Source of the DNA: Myxococcus hansupus
Lineage (GTDB): Bacteria > Myxococcota > Myxococcia > Myxococcales > Myxococcaceae
Direction: 5' to 3'
Assembly: GCF_000280925.3 (NCBI RefSeq)
Contig: NZ_CP012109.1
Span: forward strand, 2,500,501 to 2,564,500
Length of the DNA stretch: 64,000 nucleotides
Part shown: positions 17,731-26,281 of the stretch, one piece after another
Layout of the letters: each line of letters begins with the position of its first letter
Numbering within the stretch: position 1 is the stretch's first letter
The notes under the pieces: generated by a model
The model's database searches: none
Told to the model about the DNA's origin: nothing
Seen by the model: the letters and a program-made list of their open reading frames with translations, nothing else
Made by a program: the position numbers and the translations under genes

Positions 17731-17733
17731 GCC

Positions 17734-18156
17734 ATGGGCGCGCGGAGAACGGGACGTGAGCGTGCGCTGCAGGCGCTCTACCAGTTGGAGATGTCCAACG
17801 CGACGACGGCCGAGGCGCTGGAGTCGGCCTGGTCGGCGGCGGACGAAGGCCCCAAGCGGGATCCGGACGCGGTGAAGTTCGCCCGGGAGCTGGCGGAGGG
17901 CGTGAGCTCGCACCGGGACGAAATCGACCAGCTCATCGAGCGGCACAGCCACAACTGGCGCCTGGACCGCATGTCGCGCATCGACCGCAACGTGCTGCGC
18001 CTGGGCATCTTCGAGCTCAAGTACCGGCCGGACATCCCTCGCAAGGTGACCATCAACGAGGCGGTGGAGCTGGGGAAGAACTTCGGGACGGAGGAGTCGA
18101 GCGCCTTCGTCAACGGCCTGCTGGACCGCGTTGCTTCGGCCCTGAACAAGTCGTGA
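17734..18156 (+). CDS. nusB: transcription antitermination factor NusB
   Basis: RNA-binding all-helical protein that works with NusE (S10) in rRNA antitermination. 140 residues starting GARRTGRERALQALYQLEM, with NWRLDRMSRIDRNVLRLGIFEL and PRKVTINEAVELGKNFG, the family signatures. The ribH-nusB pairing is nearly universal. Confidence 0.96.
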   Translation: MGARRTGRERALQALYQLEMSNATTAEALESAWSAADEGPKRDPDAVKFARELAEGVSSHRDEIDQLIERHSHNWRLDRMSRIDRNVLRLGIFELKYRPDIPRKVTINEAVELGKNFGTEESSAFVNGLLDRVASALNKS

Positions 18157-18185
18157 GCCGCTGATACCCGCCGGGAGGACGCGCC

Positions 18186-18677
18186 GTGAGCCAGACGACG
18201 ACGCACGACATCGGATTGGAAGGGCTGGACACGCTCGGCGGGGTGGACGCGCTCTGCCTCTTCATCGCCGAGGATGACCGGCCCCTGCCGTCCTCGGCGG
18301 GGTTCGTCGACTGGCGGCTGTGCGGCACGCTCTCGCGGGTGCTCAAGGCGGGCTTCTTCACCGGCGCGAAGGACGACTGGCTCCTCCTCCCCTCGGACGG
18401 GAAGCTGGAGGTGCCTCGCGTCTTCGTGGTGGGCCTGGGCGCCCGTCAGAAGCTGGACGCCAGCGCGCTGAACGAGGCCCTGGCCGGCGCCGGCCGCGTG
18501 CTGAGCAAGGCCAAGGTGGACTCGGTGGCGCTGGAGGTCCCCAGCGGCGGGCAGTTGGAGGACGCCGCGCGGGCGGACGCTTTCCAGAAGGGCTTCCTGC
18601 CTGCGTTCAAGGGCGCACGGGTGGCGGTCCTGGCGGACAAGGGACTCGTCAAGTCGCTGCCTGCCCGAAAGGGCTGA
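18186..18677 (+). CDS. stand-alone leucyl-aminopeptidase (M17) N-terminal-like domain
   Basis: 163 residues resembling the non-catalytic N-terminal macro-like domain of M17 aminopeptidases: a CLFIAEDDRPLP strand, a hydrophobic LRG-type helix region and PRVFVVGLGARQKLDASAL. The catalytic zinc-binding C-terminal domain is completely missing, and nothing downstream encodes it. Such orphan domains may bind nucleotides or ADP-ribose-like ligands, but that is inference. It starts 29 nt after nusB and lies just before the chemosensory genes, so it could belong to either unit. Confidence 0.65.
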   Translation: MSQTTTHDIGLEGLDTLGGVDALCLFIAEDDRPLPSSAGFVDWRLCGTLSRVLKAGFFTGAKDDWLLLPSDGKLEVPRVFVVGLGARQKLDASALNEALAGAGRVLSKAKVDSVALEVPSGGQLEDAARADAFQKGFLPAFKGARVAVLADKGLVKSLPARKG

Positions 18678-18732
18678 CGCTCGGCGGGCTGGCGGGCCTT
18701 CTGCTAGCATGCCTCGCCCGGGGCGAGCGCAC

Positions 18733-19107
18733 ATGCGTGTCAAGGTGTTGATTGTCGAGGACTCGAAAGCATCGCGCGAGTACATCGCGGCGATGGTCGA
18801 GGCCGTGGAGGGTGTCGAGGTGGTGGTGACTTCGAGCGGCTTCGAAGCGCTGAAGCTGCTGCCACGTCACCGCTTCGAGCTCATCATCACCGACATCAAC
18901 ATGCCCGACATCAACGGGTTGGAGCTCATCAACTTCGTCAAAAAGAACCCCAACTACCGCGACGTGCCGCTCTTCGTCATCACCACCGAGGGACGCGAGC
19001 AGGACCGCGACCGTGGCCTCGCGCTGGGCGCCGCGGAGTACCTGGTGAAGCCCTTCGTCCCTGGGAGTCTGGAAGCGCTGCTGCGGCGCTACCTGAAGCT
19101 GCCGTGA
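18733..19107 (+). CDS. CheY-like response regulator
   Basis: 124-residue single receiver domain with E9/D10, phospho-accepting D54 in IITDINMPD, a TTEGRE switch loop and the conserved Lys in YLVKPF. No output domain, so it signals through protein contacts. The ATG at 18733 starts the domain directly; ATG 18709 would add eight residues. Its end overlaps cheA (GTGA), making it co-translated with the kinase; it may be the kinase's main phosphate acceptor or a phosphate sink. Confidence 0.9.
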   Translation: MRVKVLIVEDSKASREYIAAMVEAVEGVEVVVTSSGFEALKLLPRHRFELIITDINMPDINGLELINFVKKNPNYRDVPLFVITTEGREQDRDRGLALGAAEYLVKPFVPGSLEALLRRYLKLP

Positions 19108-21821
19108 ATCCTGGAAGCAAGGCACTGGCCGAGTTCGTGGCGGAGGCGACCGAGATTCTCGACGCCCTCGCCAGGGACCTGCTCGTGTTGGACGAGCGCC
19201 GCGGCCAGGAGGCCGACCCGGACCTGGTCAACGGCATCTTCCGCGCGGCGCACTCGCTCAAGGGCCTGTCGGGCCTGTTCGGCCAGGAGCGCATCTCCCG
19301 GCTGGCGCATGGCACGGAGGACCTGCTCGACCGTCTCCGGCTGGGGAAGCTGTTGCTGGACGGCGCGGTGTTGGACGCGCTGATCGAAGCCCTGGACGCG
19401 TTTCAGGCGCTGCTGGGCGAGGCGGCGCGAGGCACCGAGACGGAGGGGCTCTCCGGCCGCGTGGACGTGATGGCCGCGCGGCTGGCGTCGCTGGGCGCTC
19501 CGACGGAGGTGTCCGAGGACGACCCTCTGGACCGGCTGGAGTTGGAGGCGCAGGTTCGCTCCGTCTTCACCGAGTACGAGGAGCACCGGCTCCGGGAGAA
19601 CGTGCGGCGCGGTGTGGCGCTGTGGCGTGTGCGCGCCGCGTTCGATTTGTCGGACTTCGACAAGGGGTTGGCGGAGCTCAATGCCCGCCTCAAGCCGCTG
19701 GGCGAGGTCATCAGCACGCTGCCGTCGGCTCAGCCCGGTGGGGCGCACGGCATCGCGTTCGACCTGATTTTTGGTGGGCAGGTGGACAGCGCGGCGCTGG
19801 CGGCGGGGTTGGAGGGCACTCCCGCGGAGCTGGCTCCGTTGGTGGTGCGTCCGGCCGTGGACGCCGTGACGCCCGCCCTGGTCCGTGCCGCGCAGCCCGC
19901 CGTGACGGTTCGGCAGGGCGCTTTGAAATCTCCCGGCGCCGGTTCGGAGAAGGCATCTCCCTCCGAGAAAGGCAGAGCAGCGCGGTCATCCGCGCCAGCG
20001 CCCGGGTCGACGGAGCATTCCGGTGCGGTGGCGCAGGGGCGTGTGGCGTCTTCCGACGCGGCGTCGTTCGCGCATTCGACGCCCACGGGCGAGACGGCTG
20101 CGGTGTCTCCCGGCGCTGCGAAGCCGGGTCGTTCGGGCCGGACAGGGACGGGCGCCGGTTCGGCGCTGGGTGCTCCGGAGTCCGGGAGCGACGCACGGGG
20201 CGAGGGCAACGCGACGGGGGCGCCAGACACGGCGTCCACTGCGACGACGAAGCGCAACGGTGGCCGGAAGCGGGCGTCCCGCGCGGCCTCCGCGACGCAT
20301 CCCGAAGAGCAACAGCCCTTGTTGCCACACCTGTCCGAGGACGCGGCGCAGGGGGGCGCTTCCGAAGGCGTGGCCCACCTGGACCCATCGGACTCCGGCG
20401 CGCCAGCGTCGCCCGAGGTCTTCGTTTCGCACGAGCCCGTTGCCGCCCCAGAAGTGACGCCCGCGCCGCTCGTGGCCTATCTCCAGGGCGCGGCGAAGGC
20501 GGCGCCCAAGGGGCTCTCGGTCGCCCCAGCTCCGTCGGCCCCGGGAGCGGGTTCCGCACCTGCTTCCACCGGGAGTGGCCCCGCTGCACAGACGGCGGAC
20601 ACATCGCTCCGCTCCCTCACGCAGACCGTCCGCGTGGACATCGGCCGGCTGGATGGCCTCATCAACATGGTGGGCGAGCTGTTGCTCATCAAGGCCAACC
20701 TCCAGCGGCTCGCGGAGTCGGCGAGGCAGGACGGCGCGGTGGCGCTGTCCAAGCTGTTCGGTCAGGAACTGGCGCGCGAGACTCGCGGCCTGGAGCGCAA
20801 GCTGGAAGCCCTTCAGGAAGGGCTCCTGGAAGCGCGGATGGTCCCCGTCGGCCAGGTGTTCGACAAGCTGGCCCGGCTGGTGCGCCGCATCACCCGCGAG
20901 GCGGGGAAGGAAATCGAGTTCGTCATCAGCGGTGGCGAGGTGGAGCTGGACAAGCTCATCGTCGAGGAACTCAGCGACCCGCTGATGCACCTCATCCGGA
21001 ACGCCATCGACCACGGCGTCGAGTCGCCCGACGCGCGGCTGGCCGCGGGCAAGTCCCGCCGCGCCGTGGTGTCGCTGCGCGCCGAGCAGAAGGGCAACCA
21101 CGTCGTCATCGAAGTGAGTGACGACGGCGCGGGCATCGACGAGGTGCGCGTGCGCGAGGTGGCCATCACCCGCGGCCTCATCACCTTCGCGCAGGCCCAG
21201 GAGATGTCGCGGCGCGAACTGCTCAACCTCATTTTCCAGCCCGGCTTCTCCACCGCGCGCAGCGTCTCCGAGCTGTCCGGCCGGGGCGTGGGCCTGGACG
21301 TGGTGAAGAACAACCTGGGCAACCTGTCCGGCATCATCGACGTGTGGAGCGAGCGGGGGAAGGGGACGTCCTTCCACCTCACGTTGCCCGTGACGCTGGC
21401 CATCATCCGCGCGTTGCTGGTGGGCGTCAGTGGCCGCACGTACGCGGTGCCGCTCAACAGCGTGCTGGAAATCATCTCCGTCCAGCCTCGGGACATCCGC
21501 ACCGTGGAGCGCCGAGAGGTGCTGGACGTGCGCGGCCAGACGCTGCCCTTCGTGCGGCTGGCGCGCATGTTCGCCCTGCCGGACCGCCCGGTCAGCCGCT
21601 ACTTCGTGGTGGTGGTGGGGCTGGCCCAGGAGCGTCTGGGCATCGCGGTGGATGAGCTGCATGGCCAGCAGGACATCGTCACCAAGCCCTTGGGGGGACG
21701 GCTTCAGTCCATCCGGGGAATCTCGGGAGCCACGGACCTGGGCAACCGGCGCACGGTGTTGGTGCTGGACGTGGCGGCGCTCCTGGAAGAGGGGATGTCC
21801 CCGGAGCGGCGTCGCGCCTGA
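19104..21821 (+). CDS. cheA: CheA-type histidine kinase
   Basis: 905-residue kinase of a chemosensory array. HPt domain (1-110) with H50 in RAAHSLKGLSGLFG; a P2-like response-regulator-docking domain (~150-240); an unusually long low-complexity Ala/Ser/Pro/Gly linker (~240-505); the P3 dimerisation helices from ~509 (TVRVDIGRLDGLINMVGELL); the ATPase domain with LIRNAIDHGVESP and GRGVGLDVVKNNL; and a CheW-like P5 domain (~757-900). GTG start overlaps cheY. CheA is usually 600-750 residues; the linker explains the excess. Confidence 0.95.
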   Translation: MNPGSKALAEFVAEATEILDALARDLLVLDERRGQEADPDLVNGIFRAAHSLKGLSGLFGQERISRLAHGTEDLLDRLRLGKLLLDGAVLDALIEALDAFQALLGEAARGTETEGLSGRVDVMAARLASLGAPTEVSEDDPLDRLELEAQVRSVFTEYEEHRLRENVRRGVALWRVRAAFDLSDFDKGLAELNARLKPLGEVISTLPSAQPGGAHGIAFDLIFGGQVDSAALAAGLEGTPAELAPLVVRPAVDAVTPALVRAAQPAVTVRQGALKSPGAGSEKASPSEKGRAARSSAPAPGSTEHSGAVAQGRVASSDAASFAHSTPTGETAAVSPGAAKPGRSGRTGTGAGSALGAPESGSDARGEGNATGAPDTASTATTKRNGGRKRASRAASATHPEEQQPLLPHLSEDAAQGGASEGVAHLDPSDSGAPASPEVFVSHEPVAAPEVTPAPLVAYLQGAAKAAPKGLSVAPAPSAPGAGSAPASTGSGPAAQTADTSLRSLTQTVRVDIGRLDGLINMVGELLLIKANLQRLAESARQDGAVALSKLFGQELARETRGLERKLEALQEGLLEARMVPVGQVFDKLARLVRRITREAGKEIEFVISGGEVELDKLIVEELSDPLMHLIRNAIDHGVESPDARLAAGKSRRAVVSLRAEQKGNHVVIEVSDDGAGIDEVRVREVAITRGLITFAQAQEMSRRELLNLIFQPGFSTARSVSELSGRGVGLDVVKNNLGNLSGIIDVWSERGKGTSFHLTLPVTLAIIRALLVGVSGRTYAVPLNSVLEIISVQPRDIRTVERREVLDVRGQTLPFVRLARMFALPDRPVSRYFVVVVGLAQERLGIAVDELHGQQDIVTKPLGGRLQSIRGISGATDLGNRRTVLVLDVAALLEEGMSPERRRA

Positions 21822-21864
21822 CCCTCGCTGCGGACGGGCGCGCCGGCTGCTATCCTCCGTCCTC

Positions 21865-22431
21865 GTGTCCCGGTTCTCGGAGCTGCTCGACGACTTCTTC
21901 TACCGTCCGGACGAGGACGTCACCGGGCTTCACGACTTCGCGGCGGGCAGCGACGGCGTACGGACGGTCGTCCCCGAGGAGGTCCCCGAGGAGTACCTGG
22001 CGTTCCGGTTGGAGTCGGAGTGCTACGCGGTGCCCATCCGGGGCGTGCGTGAAATCTCCAAGGTTCCTCCGTTGACGGAGATTCCCCGGGCCGAGCCCCA
22101 ATTGCTGGGCGTGATGAACCTGCGCGGCGAGCTGCTGCCCGTGTATGACATCAAGGTTCGCCTGCGCCTGGCGGAGCGGCCTCCCTTGGTGGCGGGCCCC
22201 GACGCGCCGGCGCCGCCTCGGAGCGCGCGCATCCTGGTGCTGCGAACGGAGGCGGGCCCCGCGGGCGTTTGGGTGGACGGGGTCGTGGGCGTGGTGAAGC
22301 TCAGGCCCTCCATGGTGGAGGCTCCGCCACCGGGAATGCGGACCGGTGACAAGGATTGCGTGGTGGGCATGGGCCGGCGTGGCCCCACGCTCTACATCCT
22401 CCTGGACGCGGAACAGGCGCTCGCACCATGA
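21865..22431 (+). CDS. cheW: CheW-like coupling protein, first copy
   Basis: 188 residues: a ~45-residue N-terminal extension (SELLDDFFYRPDEDVTGLHD) and then a CheW fold with YLAFRLESECYAVPIRGVREI and LLGVMNLRGELLPVYDIKVRL, the binding surface for CheA P5 and receptors. GTG start at 21865, 43 nt after cheA. Coupled to the second CheW by ATGA. The acidic extension is unusual for CheW and may make a specific contact. Confidence 0.9.
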   Translation: MSRFSELLDDFFYRPDEDVTGLHDFAAGSDGVRTVVPEEVPEEYLAFRLESECYAVPIRGVREISKVPPLTEIPRAEPQLLGVMNLRGELLPVYDIKVRLRLAERPPLVAGPDAPAPPRSARILVLRTEAGPAGVWVDGVVGVVKLRPSMVEAPPPGMRTGDKDCVVGMGRRGPTLYILLDAEQALAP

Positions 22432-22970
22432 AGGACCCCGTCAATCTGCTCCCAAGCCGTCCCCACGCCGTCGCCGACGAAGCGGCGTCGGCGGCGGATG
22501 TCGTGGTGCAGCTCTGTGCCTTCTACATTGGCGCGGCGGAGTACGTGCTGGACATCATGCGGGTGGAGGAAATCCTCCCGCTCCAGCGCGTCACGCCCAT
22601 TCCCCATGCCCCGGCCTTCGTGGAAGGCGTGCTCCACTTGCGAGGCGTCATCCTCCCGGTGGTGGACCTGCGTTGCAGGCTCCTGGGCGCACCGGGGCCG
22701 GAGACGCCGAAGACACGGCTGCTGGTGTGTAAGCTGGGCGCGCGGCGCGTGGCGGTGAAGGTGGACCGCGTGGCGGAGGTGCTGCGGGTGCGCAAGGGCG
22801 ACATCAAGCCCGCGCCCGCCCTGGTGGTGGCGGGGCACTCGCCGTTTGTCGTGGGGGTGTGCGGTCCACCGGACAGGCTCCGGTTGTTATTGGACCTCAA
22901 GGCCCTGCTGCGCGTGGAGCTGGAGCGCGAGTCTTTGAAAGCACCGGAGTCGATACGCAAGGGGGACTGA
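22428..22970 (+). CDS. cheW: CheW-like coupling protein, second copy
   Basis: 180 residues with a CheW fold from ~28 (VVVQLCAFYIGAAEYVLDIMRVEEIL) and FVEGVLHLRGVILPVVDLRCRL. It differs from the first copy throughout, so this is not a recent duplication. Two CheW proteins in one cluster suggest they bridge the kinase to different partners. The end lies 1 nt before the next gene. Confidence 0.9.
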   Translation: MKDPVNLLPSRPHAVADEAASAADVVVQLCAFYIGAAEYVLDIMRVEEILPLQRVTPIPHAPAFVEGVLHLRGVILPVVDLRCRLLGAPGPETPKTRLLVCKLGARRVAVKVDRVAEVLRVRKGDIKPAPALVVAGHSPFVVGVCGPPDRLRLLLDLKALLRVELERESLKAPESIRKGD

Positions 22971-22971
22971 G

Positions 22972-23349
22972 GTGGGCGCACAACACCTGGAGCAGCACCG
23001 TCGAATCCTCGGCATCCTCTTCATCGTCATCAACGCGGTGACGTTGCTGCTCTCCGCGGGCATCCTGGTGTTCTTCGGGGCAGTGGGCGGTCTGGTTCCC
23101 GACGTCGAACCCGAGGGGCGGGCCGCGCTGCTCATCATCGGACTGGTGGCGGGAGGGTGTCTGGCTTTGTTGGGCCTGCCGGGCGTCATCACGGGCCTTG
23201 GCCTGGTGAGGCGCAAGTCCTGGTCACGAACGGTGGCGCTCGTGCTGGGAGTCCTCGCGCTGCCCAACGTCCCGTTGGGTACGGCCCTGGGCGCGTATGC
23301 CCTCTGGTTCTATCTCCAACCCGGCTCCGACCAGGTCTTCGACCGATGA
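22972..23349 (+). CDS. small membrane protein in the chemosensory cluster
   Basis: 125 residues with three hydrophobic segments (~12-38, 50-75, 88-115) and no recognisable soluble or receptor domain; there is no methyl-accepting helical hairpin, so it is not an MCP. GTG start directly after cheW and an ATGA overlap with the HEAT-repeat gene bind it into the operon. Function unknown; as the only membrane protein of the cluster, it may anchor or gate the signalling complex (inference). Confidence 0.75.
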   Translation: MGAQHLEQHRRILGILFIVINAVTLLLSAGILVFFGAVGGLVPDVEPEGRAALLIIGLVAGGCLALLGLPGVITGLGLVRRKSWSRTVALVLGVLALPNVPLGTALGAYALWFYLQPGSDQVFDR

Positions 23350-25400
23350 GTCCCTCCTCCGAAGTCCCCGTCGCGGAAGAGGTGCGCTACCTGGCGCTCC
23401 AGGCGTTGGACCCCTGCGCCGCGGGCGTGCTGGAGATTCTCGTGGTCGGCCTGCATGACGAGAGCTGGCGCGTGCGTCACGTCGCGGCGGAGGCCCTCAA
23501 GCGGATGCCCGCGTCGACCGAACTCGCCGCGAGGCTCATCGCCGTCCTGGGCGAGCGGGGGGAGACGGGGGCCCGCAACGCGGCGGCGGAGGCGCTCGCC
23601 GGACTCGGGGGCATCGCGTTGGCACCGCTGGTGGACCTGCTGTCCCACCCGGACCCCGACCAACGCAAGTTCGCGGCGGACATCCTGGGACAGATAGGGC
23701 ATCGCGGGGCGGAGGCGCCTCTCGTGCAGGCGCTGGCGGACCGGGACCTCAATGTCCGGGTTTCCGCGGCGGAGGCCCTGGGCCGTGTCGGGGGGGAGCA
23801 GGCGATGGGGGCGCTGGAGGCTCTGTTGGCGGAGCCCGAGCCGTTGCTCCGCCTGTCCGCGCTGGAGGGCCTCACGCTGCTCGAGCGCGCGGTGCCGCTG
23901 CGCGTGGTGACGGCGCTGCTGGAGGACGTCCCCCTTCAGCGCAGCGCGTACAGGATGTTGGGGCTCATCCCCGACGCCGAGGCCACGCAGCGCATCTGCC
24001 AGGGGCTGGGGTCGGGGCTGCGCTCGGTGCGTGAGGCCGCGCTGTCCGCGCTGGGCACCCAGGCGTTGCGCGCGGAGGGCGAGCGGCGGGCCGAATTCGA
24101 AGCGGTGGTGCGCGAGTCGCTGCATGCGTCGCCCGGCCTGCTGTCCAGGTTGGAGGAGGCCCTGGCCGCCGAGGACGTCATGGTGCGCGAGTCGCTGCAT
24201 GCGTCGCCCGGCCTGCTGTCCAGGTTGGAGGAGGCCCTGGCCGCTGAGGACGTCATGGTGCGCGCGGGCGCGCTGGTGGTGGTGGCGTCGCTGGGCGATG
24301 CGTCACTGGCCATCCCCGTGGCGGAGTGCGCGCGCGAGCCTCGGCTCCTGCGCGAGGTGTTGCACACGCTGGACACGTTGGGCCCGGCGGCGGGGCACGC
24401 GTTGCTGGTGCGCATGCCGGACCTGTCCCTGCCTGCCCGGGCCGCGGTGGCCGAGGCGCTGGTGCACTTGGTGGACGCGTCGGCGGTGGCGGCCCTGTGC
24501 TCCTTGCTGGAGTGGATGGAGGGAGACCTCCGCGCCGTGGTCGTGCGCGCCCTGGGGCGCACGGGTTCGGCGGACGCGGTGCCGCCGCTGGTTGAGTTGT
24601 TGGAGGAACCTTCGCTGGCGGGGGCTGCGACGCGTTCGTTGATGGGGCTCGCGGAGTCCCATCAGATGGACGTCGTGGTGGCGTTGCAGGACGCGGTGGT
24701 GCGGAAGCGTTCGCCCGCGGCGGTGGCGGCCATGGCGCGAATCGGGAGTGCGTGGGCCGTGCCGCTGCTGAAGCGGCTGTCGCGCGACACGGAGCCCGAG
24801 TGGCGCGCGGCGGCGGTGATGGCGGCCTGCGAGCTGGAAGGCGACGCGGGCCGGGAGTGGGTCTACGCGGCGCTCGCGGATGAGTCCGCCCAGGTTCGCA
24901 TCGCGGGGGCCCGTGCCCTGGCGCGGCTGGGCGGCGCGGAGGCGGGGGCCCTGCTGTCGCCCGCGCTGCGAGACGAGGACCTCTCCGTCCGGGTGGCCGC
25001 GGTCCAGGCAGTGGGAGACTGTGGGGCCTTGGACCGCGTGCCGGACCTGGTGGCGCTGACGCGGCACACCGATGGAGCGCTGGCCGTGACCGCGGTGCGG
25101 GCCCTGGCGCGGCTGGGGGCGGCGGAGCCCGATGTCCTGCGCGCGGCGGCCAATCATGCCGACGTGGAGGTCGTGAAGGCGGCGCTGGCCGTGGGCGCGG
25201 AGACGGCGGCCGGCGTGGCGATGGCGCTCGCGTTGCTGCACCACCCACGCTGGGACGTGCGCACCGCCGCCGCGCGAGTCCTGGGCGATTCAGCGGGTCC
25301 GGAATCCCTGCCCGCCGCGCGTGAGGCCCTGGACGCGGAGTCGGACGCCCTGGCGCTGCAAGCCCTCTCGGAGGCCGTGGAGCGCCTGGTCCGGCGCTGA
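23346..25400 (+). CDS. HEAT-repeat (PBS-lyase-like) protein of the chemosensory cluster
   Basis: 684-residue alpha-solenoid of ~30-residue HEAT repeats with the recurring pattern D..W.VR..AAEALG...., e.g. DESWRVRHVAAEAL, DRDLNVRVSAAEALGRVG and DEDLSVRVAAVQAVGDCG. Such solenoids are protein-binding scaffolds; no catalytic residues are seen. Residues ~255-304 contain a near-perfect duplication of 25 residues (separate entry). Overlaps the membrane-protein gene by ATGA and precedes cheR by 9 nt. HEAT proteins also occur in the Che7 cluster of Myxococcus xanthus, but this cluster lacks the desaturase found there. Confidence 0.88.
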   Translation: MSPSSEVPVAEEVRYLALQALDPCAAGVLEILVVGLHDESWRVRHVAAEALKRMPASTELAARLIAVLGERGETGARNAAAEALAGLGGIALAPLVDLLSHPDPDQRKFAADILGQIGHRGAEAPLVQALADRDLNVRVSAAEALGRVGGEQAMGALEALLAEPEPLLRLSALEGLTLLERAVPLRVVTALLEDVPLQRSAYRMLGLIPDAEATQRICQGLGSGLRSVREAALSALGTQALRAEGERRAEFEAVVRESLHASPGLLSRLEEALAAEDVMVRESLHASPGLLSRLEEALAAEDVMVRAGALVVVASLGDASLAIPVAECAREPRLLREVLHTLDTLGPAAGHALLVRMPDLSLPARAAVAEALVHLVDASAVAALCSLLEWMEGDLRAVVVRALGRTGSADAVPPLVELLEEPSLAGAATRSLMGLAESHQMDVVVALQDAVVRKRSPAAVAAMARIGSAWAVPLLKRLSRDTEPEWRAAAVMAACELEGDAGREWVYAALADESAQVRIAGARALARLGGAEAGALLSPALRDEDLSVRVAAVQAVGDCGALDRVPDLVALTRHTDGALAVTAVRALARLGAAEPDVLRAAANHADVEVVKAALAVGAETAAGVAMALALLHHPRWDVRTAAARVLGDSAGPESLPAAREALDAESDALALQALSEAVERLVRR
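24108..24257 (+). repeat. 75-bp tandem direct duplication inside the HEAT-repeat gene
   Basis: Copy one at 24108-24182 and copy two at 24183-24257 are identical except for one silent change (GCC to GCT near the end). Each encodes 25 residues starting VRESLHASPGLL and ending AAEDVM. The near identity shows a very recent in-frame slippage or unequal-crossover event. The length is shorter than a HEAT repeat, so it does not simply add one module. Confidence 0.95.
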
Positions 25401-25409
25401 GGGGCTCTC

Positions 25410-26281
25410 ATGGCACGCTTCGACGACGGGCGCCCGGAGATGTCGGTGGAGGAGTTTCGGCTCCTCCGGGACCACGTGTATTCGCACTGCGGCATCCTCA
25501 TGCATGAGGACATGAAGTTCGTGATGGAGCGCCGGCTGTGGCCCCGGCTGGAGCTGCTCGGCCTGCCGGACTACGGCGCCTATCACCGGTACCTGCGCTA
25601 CGACGCCAACCGCTCGGCCGAACTGGAGGCGGCGGTCGAGTCCCTCACCACGCACGAGACGTACTTCTTCCGCGAGCCCATGCAGCTCCAGTCCTTCACG
25701 GACGAGCTGCTCCCCGCGCTGCAGAAGCGCAATGCCCGGCTGAAGCGGCTCCGCGTGTGGTCGGCGGGCTGCTCTTCCGGAGAAGAGGCCTACACGCTGG
25801 CCATGATTCTCAAGGACAGCGGCCGTTTCTCGGACTGGGACGTGGAGGTCCACGGCACGGACATCTCCCGGCGCGTGCTCGCCCTGGCGCGGCGGGCGGA
25901 GTACGGGCCGTCCGCGCTGCGGGCCACGTCACGTGAGCTGCAAGAGCGTCACTTCGCCCAACTGGCGCCCAACCGGTTCGGCGTGAGGGACGACGTGAGG
26001 GCCTGGGTGTCCTTTGGCCATCTCAACCTGCTGGATGAGGCGGGCAGCCAGTTGGTGCCGCGCATGGACGTGGTGTTCTGCCGCAACGTGCTCATCTATT
26101 TCGACCTGGCCGCGCGTCAGAAGTTCCTGCGCATCGTCCGGGACAGGCTGGTGCCGGGGGGGTACCTCCTGCTGGGACACTCCGAGAACCTGCTGAGCCT
26201 GGGCGCGGACTTCGAGTTCGTTCACCTGCGGGGGACCTGGTGTACCGGAGGCCCGAGCTGGACGACGGAGCCCTCAGGTGA
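25410..26281 (+). CDS. cheR: CheR methyltransferase, frameshifted near its 3' end in this sequence
   Basis: SAM-dependent methylation of receptor glutamates. Helical N-terminal domain (1-75, with LRDHVYSHCGI), then the methyltransferase domain with THETYFFRE, the SAM loop RVWSAGCSSGEEAYTLAM and FCRNVLIYFD. After FEFVHLRG the frame breaks in the G-run 26230-26234. One added G gives DLVYRRPELDDGALR and a TGA at 26279-26281 that overlaps the cheB GTG, the coupling seen across this cluster; total 290 residues. Unshifted, it would run on to 26318 inside cheB. Confidence 0.92.

Noticed and set aside
18186-18677. A complete leucyl aminopeptidase cut by a frameshift
   Set aside because: No M17 catalytic domain is found downstream in any frame; cheY begins 55 nt later.
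22972-23349. The small membrane protein as a chemoreceptor
   Set aside because: Too short and without HAMP or the methyl-accepting cytoplasmic hairpin.
26230-26234. A programmed frameshift in cheR (and likewise in rpiB, bamA, the phosphoesterase and lpxI)
   Set aside because: No slippery-stop-SD arrangement like that of prfB; each break is a single missing base in or beside a G/C run, better explained by consensus error.
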